Shown: piece by piece, positions 49,659 to 58,003 of the stretch
Layout: each line of letters begins with the position of its first letter
Position numbering within the stretch: the first letter of the stretch is position 1
Origin: DASQHW01 sp038238245
Lineage (GTDB): Bacteria; Actinomycetota; Acidimicrobiia; IMCC26256; PALSA-610
Length of the DNA stretch: 64,000 nt
Direction of reading: 5' to 3'
Assembly: GCA_038238245.1 (NCBI GenBank)
Contig: JBBRXX010000025.1
Span: 6,442 to 70,441 of the forward strand
Position numbers and translations under genes: made by a program
Notes under the pieces: generated by a model
What the model was told of the DNA's origin: nothing
What the model saw: only the letters and a program-made list of their open reading frames with translations
The model's database searches: none

Positions 49659-50741
49659 CTATGCCGGCGCGCCCACGATGAGACGCAGGCCCGCGGTGTG
49701 GTAGACGCCTTCTCCGTCGAACCAGCCGACGCGCACTGTGTCGCCGGGCGCGTGACGGTTCAGCACCGCTTCGAGATCACCGGGGGACGCCATCGAGACC
49801 TCGTCGACGGCCGCGAGCACGTCCTGCGCGGCGATGCCTGCGGTCGCGGCCGGGCCGTCCGGCTGTACATCGAGGACCACCACACCGCCACCAACGTTCG
49901 TCACGCCGCTGACGCCGAGGCCGAGCGCGGCGCTCGGTCCGACATGCACACTCGCAGTGCTGCGCCCGGTATTTACCTGACCGACGATTGCGAGCGCGCG
50001 ATCGATGGGCACCGCGAACGAGACGTCGGCTCCGGTCTCTTCGTGGAAGAGCCGGCCCGCCGACGCCGCCGTGCGCATGGCAACGATCGCGCCGCGTCCG
50101 TCGGCGACGGGCCCACCGGCCTCGACCGGTTGCATGGGGGCAACCAGCTCGATGACACCCCGGCGCGCGTCCGTGCCGTTCGGGTCGCCGTCGCCGCCGG
50201 CCGTGACGTCCCGGGCCAGTGCCCGGACTACAGCCTTCACCCCCTGGGTTCCATCGAGAACGACGAGCGGTTGTCCGGTGCGCAAGGTCGCCGCCCGGCC
50301 AACGTCGATCGTCGAAAGGTCCGACGCGCCGTCGGTCTGCAGGACGGCAACGTCGTCGGCGATGTCGTAGCCGACAACCTTCGCACGAAGCGTCCGGTGA
50401 TCACGCGTCCGTACTGCAATTGCAACCGCGCCCGCGATGACGTGATTGTTCGTGAGGACCTGCCCCGACGGCGTCAGCACCATGCCGGTTCCCGTCGACC
50501 GGCCGCCGCCCTCGAGCGTGACGTCGATCTCGACGATCGCCGAACCGAGACGACGCGCGACGGCGTCGACGGCGACCGATGGCTGTTCCACCGACGTCCG
50601 TGAGCCCGCGTTCGTGCTCGTGTCCGTCTCGGCGTGCACCAGCGCCAAGATCGCAAGCGTGGCGAGGATGGCCACGAGCACGAGCGCGAGCACATGGGCA
50701 ATGCCCGACTCGGATGCCCGGTGGCGACGGCGAAGCTCCAT
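49659..50741 (-). CDS. HtrA/trypsin-like protein with PDZ domain, catalytic serine replaced by alanine
   Basis: 360 residues: N-terminal membrane anchor (about 15-36), trypsin-like domain (about 55-235) and C-terminal PDZ domain (about 265-350). The catalytic His100 (LTNNHVI) and Asp130 (DDVAVLQ) are in place. The loop that is normally GNSGGP reads VEAGGP, with Ala208 where the nucleophilic serine should be (codon GCC, reverse strand, 50120-50118). The protein is therefore predicted to be proteolytically inactive and may act as a chaperone, sensor or scaffold at the cell surface. Otherwise the fold looks intact. GACTCT 7 nt before the ATG may be the -10 box. Confidence 0.82.
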   Translation of the reverse strand: MELRRRHRASESGIAHVLALVLVAILATLAILALVHAETDTSTNAGSRTSVEQPSVAVDAVARRLGSAIVEIDVTLEGGGRSTGTGMVLTPSGQVLTNNHVIAGAVAIAVRTRDHRTLRAKVVGYDIADDVAVLQTDGASDLSTIDVGRAATLRTGQPLVVLDGTQGVKAVVRALARDVTAGGDGDPNGTDARRGVIELVAPMQPVEAGGPVADGRGAIVAMRTAASAGRLFHEETGADVSFAVPIDRALAIVGQVNTGRSTASVHVGPSAALGLGVSGVTNVGGGVVVLDVQPDGPAATAGIAAQDVLAAVDEVSMASPGDLEAVLNRHAPGDTVRVGWFDGEGVYHTAGLRLIVGAPA

Positions 50742-50777
50742 CTCGTACAGAGTCTGCTCGGTTCGGCCGCCGGGAAA

Positions 50778-51794
50778 TCATCGCAAGGCCGGAAGCAGCT
50801 CCTCGGTCACGAGCTGCGCATGCACCCGGGCGTCGTCGCGGTTCGCTCCGAACGATGGGCCGGTGACCACGAGACGGTCGAGGCCGGCGTCGACGAGCTC
50901 GCGCAACCGTTTTCCGCACGTCTCGGCATCGCCGATGACGGCAAAGCGGTCGACGAACTCGTCGGGGAGGACCTGGGCATGGGCGGCGCTGTTCACGAGG
51001 TGCAGGTTGCTGTCGTACGCACGACCCACCTCGGCAACGAGGGCGCGGTCGTGCTCGTCGAGCCCGGCGCCCGTGGAACCGGGCATCGCCGAGAAGTGCG
51101 CAAACGCGGCGACGCTGCCGCGCACGAGCGCCCGGGCGGCGCGGCGATCGGGATGGCAGCCCACGGTGACGTACGCACCGAACGAGACCGCGCCGGCCTC
51201 GCGGCCGGCGTCGCGCTGCGCCGCGCGAGCGAGCTCGATCGCCCAGCGCAGCCGTTCGGGATCGGCACCGGTCGCGAACGTGATGCGCTCCGCCGTGCGG
51301 GCCGCGAATGTGATCACCTTCGGGCCCGACGCCGCGACATCGAGCGGCACGGGTCCCTGCTTCGCTCGGTCGAGCCAGCGCAAGCGGCTCGGAAAGCCGT
51401 CGAGCTCCAGGGTGCCGCGTTGCAAATAGGTGTGCAGCTCCTCGGTGCGCGCGAAGAAATCGCCGAGCGGCATCGGCGGCCGACCGAGATGGAAGAGCGC
51501 AGTGTCGCCGCGCCCGATACCGAGCACCATGCGCCCACCCGACGATTCGTGCACGGTCGCGGCGACCGTTGCCAGCGCGGCGGGATGGCGGGTCGCGGGA
51601 TTGGTCACTCCGGTCATGAACTGCAACCGTTCGGTCGCTTTGGCACCGAGTGCGATCGCGACGAAGGGATCCGCGACGAGGTTCTGCGAGTCGGTGAAGG
51701 TAATGCCGTCCCAGCCGCCGGCCTCGGCGCGCTCGGACAGCACCTCCGCGAGACCGCTCTCGGGAATGCTCATCGTGAACAGCTCGACGGTCAT
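50778..51794 (-). CDS. LLM-class flavin/F420-dependent oxidoreductase
   Basis: 338 residues. ERLQFMTGVTNPATRHPAAL, GRMVLGIGRGDTALFHLGRP and MAPLD-like barrel strands identify the luciferase-like monooxygenase superfamily. In actinobacteria most such proteins use F420 (made by FbiC in this window) rather than FMN. GAGGTGATGGC precedes the ATG, giving a ribosome-binding site. Substrate unknown. Confidence 0.87.
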   Translation of the reverse strand: MTVELFTMSIPESGLAEVLSERAEAGGWDGITFTDSQNLVADPFVAIALGAKATERLQFMTGVTNPATRHPAALATVAATVHESSGGRMVLGIGRGDTALFHLGRPPMPLGDFFARTEELHTYLQRGTLELDGFPSRLRWLDRAKQGPVPLDVAASGPKVITFAARTAERITFATGADPERLRWAIELARAAQRDAGREAGAVSFGAYVTVGCHPDRRAARALVRGSVAAFAHFSAMPGSTGAGLDEHDRALVAEVGRAYDSNLHLVNSAAHAQVLPDEFVDRFAVIGDAETCGKRLRELVDAGLDRLVVTGPSFGANRDDARVHAQLVTEELLPALR

Positions 51795-51803
51795 GCCATC
51801 ACC

Positions 51804-52460
51804 TCACTTGAAGAAGATGCCGGCGATCGTGTTGACGGCAACGGCAAGGATCACCGCGCCGAAGAGATACGCGAGTAGCGCGTGCCGAAGTACCGCGCGC
51901 CGAATCACCCGCGATTGGATGTCGGTGTCGGAGATCTGGAATGTCATACCGATCGTGAAGGCGACGTAGGCGAAGTCGTGGTAGTCGGGACGTTCGTCGC
52001 GATTCTTGAAGTCGATGCCGCCAATGGGCTTCGTGTAGTACATGTGTGCGTAGCGCAACGCGAACAGCGTGTGGACCATCGCCCACGACACCACCACCGT
52101 GAGGAGCGCGGCCATTGTCAAGAAGGCCTTGCCCCCGCCCGTCGTTTGATTCGCCTTGATGAGTGCAAAGCCCGTCCCGAGAAGACTCGCGACACTCGCC
52201 GAGACGAGGAGCAGCTCGGCCGCGACCCGGCTGTCGTCCTCCCTCGTTGCCAACGACTCGGTGTCCTGCGGCCCGAGCGGAAGGACCTTCCGCCAGACCG
52301 ACACCAGCCACCACGCCGCGCCGGCGACCCAACCGGCGAGTGGCGCCAACTGCCACGGCGCGAACGGCATGACGACCAGGCCGCCGACGACGGCGACGCC
52401 GACCACGATCAGCGCCCGCTGCGCGGCGGATGTCCCCTGTCCCGGCCGAAGCGTCACCAT
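51804..52460 (-). CDS. DUF1345-family membrane protein
   Basis: 218 residues with about five hydrophobic segments. VVVSWAMVHTLFALRYAHMY and IDFKNRDERPDYHDFAYVAFTIGMTFQISDTDI match the DUF1345 core. The membrane protein family is of unknown function. It lies 9 nt upstream of the LLM gene and 3 nt downstream of the PPOX gene, so all three form one operon. Confidence 0.87.
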   Translation of the reverse strand: MVTLRPGQGTSAAQRALIVVGVAVVGGLVVMPFAPWQLAPLAGWVAGAAWWLVSVWRKVLPLGPQDTESLATREDDSRVAAELLLVSASVASLLGTGFALIKANQTTGGGKAFLTMAALLTVVVSWAMVHTLFALRYAHMYYTKPIGGIDFKNRDERPDYHDFAYVAFTIGMTFQISDTDIQSRVIRRAVLRHALLAYLFGAVILAVAVNTIAGIFFK

Positions 52461-52463
52461 GAA

Positions 52464-52895
52464 TCAGGCGAACAGCTTGTTGTAGTCGAGGGTCGCCCAA
52501 CGCTGCGGCCGGAGCACGAACGTGACGTTCGGCTCGTCCTTCACGCCGTGGAAGTACGCCTCGCCGAGCTCGGGCCCGAGGTACCGGAACGCCATGTCCC
52601 GGCGGAACTCGTCGTCGGCCTCGCCGCGATTCTCGACGGCGCCTTCGACGACGACGTAGCTGTAGGGAACGACTTCCGATTGCACGCACATCGTCGCCCT
52701 CCCGGCCTTCGTCATCAGTTCCGCCTTGCGTGATTCCGGTGCGACCGAGAACGCGAGCGAGCCGTCGGGCTCGACGACGAACCACAACGGCGACGACACC
52801 GGACCGCGGCCGGCGGCCTCGATACTCAACACACCCACCCGCGCTGTGGCAGTGAGAAACTCGGTCCGCTCCTCTTTGGTCATCGTGAGATCCAC
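52464..52895 (-). CDS. Pyridoxamine-5'-phosphate-oxidase-like (PPOX) split-barrel protein
   Basis: 143 residues from GTG 52895. VGVLSIEAAGRGPVSSPLWF and RATMCVQSEVVPYSYVVVEG are the split-barrel strands that hold FMN or F420. The PRQRWATLDYNKLF-type end is typical of actinobacterial PPOX proteins, several of which reduce with F420. Neighbouring LLM and fbiC genes fit F420 use. Exact reaction unknown. Confidence 0.83.
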   Translation of the reverse strand: MDLTMTKEERTEFLTATARVGVLSIEAAGRGPVSSPLWFVVEPDGSLAFSVAPESRKAELMTKAGRATMCVQSEVVPYSYVVVEGAVENRGEADDEFRRDMAFRYLGPELGEAYFHGVKDEPNVTFVLRPQRWATLDYNKLFA

Positions 52896-52965
52896 GTCGG
52901 CTCCTCGGTTTGTCGTGCGAACCCGATTCAATCGGCTCGTGGTTCGCCACGCACGCCGGCGCCCG

Positions 52966-53028
52966 TAGACTTGCAGCGCTCTGCGAGGGCTGGGAGGACT
53001 GCACCTGATGGCTGCCCGCGACCTATGA
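52966..53028 (+). promoter_or_regulatory. Promoter and six-codon leader frame upstream of the nucleotide-sugar dehydrogenase
   Basis: TAGACT at 52966-52971 is a good -10 box. GGGAGG then precedes ATG 53008, which encodes only MAARDL before a TGA overlapping the dehydrogenase ATG (ATGA at 53025). The tiny frame could couple translation of the dehydrogenase, or be chance. Confidence 0.35.
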
Positions 53029-54329
53029 CCGACGTGCTGACCGAGCTGCTCGGCCGCATCGACAAGCGCGTGGCCAGAGTCGCCGTCGTCGGGCAGGGGT
53101 ACGTCGGGCTGCCGCTCGCCCTGCGCGCGACCGAGCTCGGGTTCCCGGTCGTTGGCTACGACGTGGACGCGGGCCGGGTCGACGCGCTGCGGCGCGGCGG
53201 CTCACACGTCGAGGACGTGAGCGACGCCGACCTGAGTGCCGCGCTCGGCTCCGGCTATCGACCGACGTGCGACCCGCTCGACATGCGAGCGTTCGACATC
53301 GCGATCGTCACCGTGCCGACACCACTGCGCGAAGGCGTCCCCGACCTGTCGTTCATCGAGACCGCGGCACGGAGCCTTTCGCCACACCTCGAGCGCGGCG
53401 CGCTCGTCGTGCTCGAGTCGACGACCTATCCGGGCACGACCGAGGAACTGCTCCGACCGATTCTCGAATCGTCGGGCCTGCGTGCCGGTATCGACTTCTT
53501 CCTCGGCTACTCCCCCGAGCGGATCGACCCCGGCAATCCGACCTGGTCGTTGACCAACACGCCGAAGGTCGTCTCGGGCATCGACGAGCCATCGCTGCGC
53601 GCCGTCGAAGCCTTCTACGGCACGCTCGTGGACAAGGTCGTGCCCGTCGGTTCGACCGGTGAAGCCGAGCTCGTGAAGCTGCTCGAGAACACGTTCCGCC
53701 ACGTGAACATTGCGCTGGTGAACGAGCTCGCGATGTTCGCGCGCGAGTTGGGCGTCGACGTCTGGTCGGCGATCGATGCCGCCGCGACGAAGCCGTACGG
53801 TTTCATGCGCTTCAACCCGGGACCCGGCGTCGGCGGCCACTGCCTCCCGATCGATCCGTCGTACCTGGCGTGGCACGTCGAACGCCGGCTCGGGCATCCG
53901 TTTCGCTTCGTCGAGCTCGCCAACGAGGTCAACCGCGGCATGCCCGACTACGTGGTGAGCCGTGTCGTCGCCTTGTTGAACGAGGACACGCGAGCGGTCA
54001 AGGCGTCGCGGATCCTGCTGCTCGGGCTCTCGTACAAACCGGGAACGTCTGATTGGCGCGAGTCGCCGGCCCGCACGATCGCCCAGCGGCTGCACGCGCT
54101 GGGCGCGGACCTGCATGCGCACGACCCGTACGTTCCCGTCGACGCCGATCTGGGGGCACCCGTCACGCGCGTGGCGTGCGACACCGCCGAGCTCCAGGCT
54201 GCCGATCTGGTCGTGCTGCTCGTCGATCATCCCGACCTTCCCTACGAGGAGATCGCCGCGCATTCCCGCCTCGTCCTGGACACGCGGGGCCGCTTGTGGC
54301 CCGACGCGTTCAAGGGCGAGCGACTCTGA
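53025..54329 (+). CDS. UDP-N-acetylglucosamine/UDP-glucose 6-dehydrogenase family
   Basis: 434 residues. VAVVGQGYVGLPLALRATEL is the NAD site, ESTTYPGTTEELLRPIL and SPERIDPGNP follow, and GVGGHCLPIDPSYLAW carries the catalytic cysteine. The pattern is of the WbpA/WecC/VipA group that oxidises UDP-GlcNAc or UDP-ManNAc to uronic acids for surface polysaccharides. LLGLSYKPGTSDWRESPA is the C-terminal domain. ATG 53025 is chosen. No glycosyltransferase cluster surrounds it. Confidence 0.9.
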   Translation: MTDVLTELLGRIDKRVARVAVVGQGYVGLPLALRATELGFPVVGYDVDAGRVDALRRGGSHVEDVSDADLSAALGSGYRPTCDPLDMRAFDIAIVTVPTPLREGVPDLSFIETAARSLSPHLERGALVVLESTTYPGTTEELLRPILESSGLRAGIDFFLGYSPERIDPGNPTWSLTNTPKVVSGIDEPSLRAVEAFYGTLVDKVVPVGSTGEAELVKLLENTFRHVNIALVNELAMFARELGVDVWSAIDAAATKPYGFMRFNPGPGVGGHCLPIDPSYLAWHVERRLGHPFRFVELANEVNRGMPDYVVSRVVALLNEDTRAVKASRILLLGLSYKPGTSDWRESPARTIAQRLHALGADLHAHDPYVPVDADLGAPVTRVACDTAELQAADLVVLLVDHPDLPYEEIAAHSRLVLDTRGRLWPDAFKGERL

Positions 54330-54381
54330 AGGTTCTTGCGACCCTGCGCGACAATATTGTCGCCGTACGTCGCAAGAACCT
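54330..54381. terminator. Bidirectional terminator made of nested palindromes
   Basis: AGGTTCTTGCGA (54330-54341) pairs with TCGCAAGAACCT (54370-54381) over 12 bp. The loop itself contains a perfect 16-bp palindrome, GCGACAATATTGTCGC (54348-54363). It fills the 55-nt gap between two convergent genes and starts directly after the dehydrogenase stop. Confidence 0.8.
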
Positions 54382-54384
54382 CCG

Positions 54385-55233
54385 TCAGTCCTCGTCCCAG
54401 ACGTTCGCGAATGGGAAGCCCTGCTCGACGATCGCGCGGCTGAACGGCCGCACCAGCTCGCGCAAGCGGGTGCATGCGTCCTCGCCGAGCCGCTCCCAGC
54501 ACACAAGCGCGAGCTCATCGGTGCGGGCCTCCACCGCGTCACGCGACGCGCGGCCGGCAGCGGTCAGCGTGCCGTCTCCGGCCAGCCAGCCGCGCGCACG
54601 AACCCGTTCCTTCGCCGCCTGCCACTCGGCATCCGGCCAGGCGCGGCTCGACTGCAAGATCCCCGGCGCGATGTCGCCCGTGGCCTCGTGGATCACGAGG
54701 GCCTCGACGCCCGTGATGCCCTCGGCGACCATCACGGCAATGTGGCCGTCGCCCCGGAACTCACGCAGCAGCGTTTGCGCGTGCCACAGGACGAGGTGTG
54801 GCTCGTCCGGCCACGATAACGACGCGTGCCCGGCGTAGAGCGGGCGTCCCTCCGGAATGCACCCGTTGGCCGCTTCGCGCGCGAGCTCGGACGCTTCCTT
54901 CATCTCCGCGCCGTCGACCATCGCGCCGAGCATCCGGCGCAACGCCGCGTCGGCGGCGTTCCGGCGCGCGTCGAGGACGGGTTGCGGGTGGGCGTGTTCC
55001 CACGCCGCGGGAATCGCCCGCCGCACGAGCGCCGGAAAGAAGTTGAAGAACGTCGCGATGACGACGTCGGCCGGTACCGGACCCATGGCGGCGGCGCGCG
55101 ACGCGAAGTAGCCCATGCGCCTGCCCGTCAGCCCGACGCGCTGATACGCGTCGGCGGCCTCCGGCACGAAGTAGATCATGCCGTGGTACGGCTCCATCGT
55201 TCTCAGCATCTTGCGCGAGACGCTCGCGTTCAT
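54385..55233 (-). CDS. SCO6745-family protein
   Basis: 282 residues. EPYHGMIYFVPEAADAYQRV, GYFASRAAAMGPVPADVVIA and FFNFFPALVRRAIPAAWEHA match the actinobacterial SCO6745-type proteins (all-helical, HTH-like). Later part EGITGVEALVIHEATGD continues the family pattern. Its role is unknown. The ATG overlaps the stop of the upstream PuuD-like gene (ATGA). Confidence 0.8.
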   Translation of the reverse strand: MNASVSRKMLRTMEPYHGMIYFVPEAADAYQRVGLTGRRMGYFASRAAAMGPVPADVVIATFFNFFPALVRRAIPAAWEHAHPQPVLDARRNAADAALRRMLGAMVDGAEMKEASELAREAANGCIPEGRPLYAGHASLSWPDEPHLVLWHAQTLLREFRGDGHIAVMVAEGITGVEALVIHEATGDIAPGILQSSRAWPDAEWQAAKERVRARGWLAGDGTLTAAGRASRDAVEARTDELALVCWERLGEDACTRLRELVRPFSRAIVEQGFPFANVWDED

Positions 55234-55949
55234 CGCGCACCATTGCTCGCGCCGGCGACGACGAGGGCGCGGAACAGCGCGAGGTGCTCGGGCCGATGGC
55301 GGAGCAGCTCCGGATGCCATTGCACACCCAGGGCGAACGAGCAGCCGTCGACTTCCACGCCCTCGACCAAGCCGTCATCGCTGTAGGCAACGGGCCGCAG
55401 TGCGGATCCGACCGCATCGAGGGCCTGGTGGTGCAGCGAGTTCACACCCACCTGCGTCGCGCCGAGCACCTTTGCGAGCGTCGTGCCCGCGTCTACGCGT
55501 ACGCCGTGGGCGTCCTCGTTGTAACGGTCGAGGTCGAAGTGGCCTTCGTGATGCTGTTCCAGCGTGCCACCGAACGCGACGTTCAGGACCTGAATGCCGC
55601 GGCAGATGCACAGCAGAGGACGGTCGTCCTCGATCACGGCTCTGATCAACGCGATGTCGGAGTCGTCGCGTGCAGGTTCGGCCGCGTCGGTCTCGGGCGC
55701 AGGCGCCGCGTCGTACCGGTCGGGGTTCACGTCGGCGCCGCCGGTCACGAGCACCGCGTCGACGCGCGACGCGACGAGGGCCGCGTCGGCGGGATCGACC
55801 ATTGGGAGCAATACCGGGATCCCACCGGCTTTGCGCACCGCTTTGGCGTAGGCGACATGCGTGAGGTGGTGTCGAACCGCGACACCCACGCCGTCGTCGA
55901 CCAGGCTCTCGTGCGCCGTGATCCCGATCACCGGGGGCGTGTTCGTCAT
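55230..55949 (-). CDS. Class I glutamine amidotransferase-like hydrolase (PuuD type)
   Basis: 239 residues. The nucleophile cysteine sits in LLCICRGIQVLNVAFGGTLEQ and the histidine in FALGVQWHPE; VLVTGGADVNPDRYDAAP is the family's conserved segment. PuuD hydrolyses gamma-glutamyl-GABA in putrescine catabolism. The divergent neighbours are a glutamine-synthetase-like ligase, which in the Puu pathway makes gamma-glutamyl amines, so a polyamine/amine route is likely. Coupled to the downstream SCO6745 gene. Confidence 0.88.
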   Translation of the reverse strand: MTNTPPVIGITAHESLVDDGVGVAVRHHLTHVAYAKAVRKAGGIPVLLPMVDPADAALVASRVDAVLVTGGADVNPDRYDAAPAPETDAAEPARDDSDIALIRAVIEDDRPLLCICRGIQVLNVAFGGTLEQHHEGHFDLDRYNEDAHGVRVDAGTTLAKVLGATQVGVNSLHHQALDAVGSALRPVAYSDDGLVEGVEVDGCSFALGVQWHPELLRHRPEHLALFRALVVAGASNGAR

Positions 55950-55993
55950 GCGGGCACCTCGGGGCGAAGTGTACGCTCGCCGCCATCGAAGTC

Positions 55994-56617
55994 GTGCTCG
56001 AAGATGACGCGACCCCGCTCGTGATGATCGTCGCGACGCAGTTGCGGCGCGCCACTGCGGACCCTGCGCTCGCGCGCAAGGCAGAACGTCTGCGCGGCAC
56101 CTTCGCGTTGCGGTCGCAGAAAGACCCACAGGCGGTCACGATGCGGTTCGGCAACGGCCGGGTCCAGCTGACACGCGGTGTCGCGCCCGATGCGCAGGTC
56201 GTCGCCACCGTCGACCTCGACAACATGAGCGGACCCAATGCCACCAAACCAAAGGTCACCGGCGCGCTCCGGCGTCCGCTGTTCGCACTGGGCGTGTCGA
56301 AGCTCCTCGATCCGCCCGCGAGATCCTGGGTCGAGCACGCGCAGGCGTTCTGGGCGTTCGCGGGCGGCGCTCCCGGCATGCCGGCCGCGATGCGCATCGT
56401 CTGCCTCGACGACGGGGCGTCGCTCGAGCTCGGCAACGACTCGGACGACCGCTACGAAATCCACGGCGGCGCGCCGGCGCTGACGTCGATCTTCTCCGGC
56501 AACTCGGTGTTCGGTCAGGACCTGCTCGACAGCAAGGTGTTCGCGATCGGCTCGTTGCAACACGCGTCGGTGCTCACGGGCCGTTCCGTCGAATGGGCGC
56601 TCCGAGGCGCGCCGTGA
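55994..56617 (+). CDS. SCP2-like/unknown actinobacterial protein
   Basis: 207 residues. VTMRFGNGRVQLTRGVAPDA and VVATVDLDNMSGPNATKPKV look like an SCP2-type lipid-binding fold. The canonical start is GTG 55994, but TACGCT at 55972-55977 lies 7 nt before an in-frame ATC at 55985, the leaderless spacing seen elsewhere, so translation may begin there (IEVVLEDD). The gene overlaps the ligase start by 4 nt, so it may serve the same pathway. Function unknown. Confidence 0.65.
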   Translation: MLEDDATPLVMIVATQLRRATADPALARKAERLRGTFALRSQKDPQAVTMRFGNGRVQLTRGVAPDAQVVATVDLDNMSGPNATKPKVTGALRRPLFALGVSKLLDPPARSWVEHAQAFWAFAGGAPGMPAAMRIVCLDDGASLELGNDSDDRYEIHGGAPALTSIFSGNSVFGQDLLDSKVFAIGSLQHASVLTGRSVEWALRGAP

Positions 56618-57990
56618 CACCCGACGCGCTCGGCGGCTGGCTCGACGAGCACGCGGTCTCGACGGTGCGCACCGAAGGGGCCTCACTCGACGGCCTCGTC
56701 CTCGGCAAGCACCTGAGCCGCGCCAAGTTCGAGCGGTCGCTGCCGCTCGGCCCCGCGCTCGCCGACCTCGTGTTCTGGTGGGATCTCGGTGGCACCGCCC
56801 AGCTCGGCTGGTGGGCGGATTTCCGCCAGCCCGCGATCGGCGATATCCATCAGCGCCCGGACCTGTCGACGATCGTCCCGAGCCCGAACCGGCCCGGCAT
56901 GGCGAATGTCATCGTGGACCACATGACGATCGACGGCACGCCGCTGCCGATCTGCCCGCGTGTCGTGTTGAAGGGTGTCGTCGACCAGCTCACGGACCGC
57001 GGGTTCGACGTGATGGCCGCCTACGAGCTCGAGTTCATGCTGTTCCACGAGTCGTACGACGCAGCTCGTCGCAAGCGGTACCGCGACCTCTCGCCGATGG
57101 GCACGCCGTTGCCGCTCGGCTACACCACGCACAACGCGCACTACGTCGCGCCCTTCATGGACGAAGTCGTGCGTCGCCTCGCGGGCATGGACATCCCGTG
57201 GGAAGCGTGGAGCGACGAAGCCGCACCCGGACAGGTCGAGCTGAACTTCGAACCGGCCGACGCGGTCACCGCCGCGGACCGCGTGTTCAGGGCGAAGCAG
57301 GTCATCAAGGAGGTCGCGCTCGACCGCGGCATCAGCGCGACGTTCATGGCCAAGCCGACGGAGGACTACGGCAACGGCATGCACATTCACCATTCGCTTC
57401 GCCGCGAGGGCACACCGGCGTTCTTCGACGCCCACGCCGGCGATCAACGGTCATCGACCATGCGCCATTGGATCGGCGGCCTGGTCGCGACGATGCCGGC
57501 CGCGGTGTCGCTCCTCGACCCGACGGTCAACTCCTATCGCCGAATGGTCGGCTTCGCGGCCGCGCCCACGACGCCGACGTGGTGCGAAGAGAACAAGTCG
57601 ACCGGCCTGCGCGTGATCTCCCGATCGGAGAAGCTCGCGCGCGTCGAACACCGCGTGGCGAGCGCCGACGTCAACGTGTACCTCGCGCTCGCCACGATCC
57701 TCGCCGGGGGCATCGCGGGCCTCGACGGTGCGATCGAGCCGCCGCCCGAGCACCGCGGGCTCGCGTGGGGCGAGCCGCCCGGCCACGCGCAACTGCCGGA
57801 CAGCATCAGCGTGGCCGCCGACGAGCTCGCGAGCGACAAGCTGCTTGCCGGGGTGCTGGGCAGCGAATTCGTCGACTACTGGTTGCACAACCGCCGATGG
57901 GAATGGCTGATGTTCCACACCGGCGGCGGCGATGCCCAGGCGAACACCGTCACCGACTGGGAGCTCAACCGCTACTTCGAGCTCGTGTAA
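56614..57990 (+). CDS. Glutamine-synthetase-like gamma-glutamyl amine ligase
   Basis: About 458 residues. Conserved glutamine synthetase parts are YELEFMLFHES, the ammonium/ATP region FMAKPTEDYGNGMHIHHSLR, ENKSTGLRVISRSEKLARVE and HRVASADVNVYLALATILAGGI. In actinobacteria such GlnA paralogues glutamylate polyamines or ethanolamine (GlnA3/GlnA4, PuuA-like) rather than make glutamine. The nearby PuuD-like gene supports this. GTG 56614 gives a GTGA overlap with the gene before; ATG 56593 is an alternative. Confidence 0.88.
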   Translation: MTPDALGGWLDEHAVSTVRTEGASLDGLVLGKHLSRAKFERSLPLGPALADLVFWWDLGGTAQLGWWADFRQPAIGDIHQRPDLSTIVPSPNRPGMANVIVDHMTIDGTPLPICPRVVLKGVVDQLTDRGFDVMAAYELEFMLFHESYDAARRKRYRDLSPMGTPLPLGYTTHNAHYVAPFMDEVVRRLAGMDIPWEAWSDEAAPGQVELNFEPADAVTAADRVFRAKQVIKEVALDRGISATFMAKPTEDYGNGMHIHHSLRREGTPAFFDAHAGDQRSSTMRHWIGGLVATMPAAVSLLDPTVNSYRRMVGFAAAPTTPTWCEENKSTGLRVISRSEKLARVEHRVASADVNVYLALATILAGGIAGLDGAIEPPPEHRGLAWGEPPGHAQLPDSISVAADELASDKLLAGVLGSEFVDYWLHNRRWEWLMFHTGGGDAQANTVTDWELNRYFELV

Positions 57991-58003
57991 CAGGTTCCGT
58001 GGT

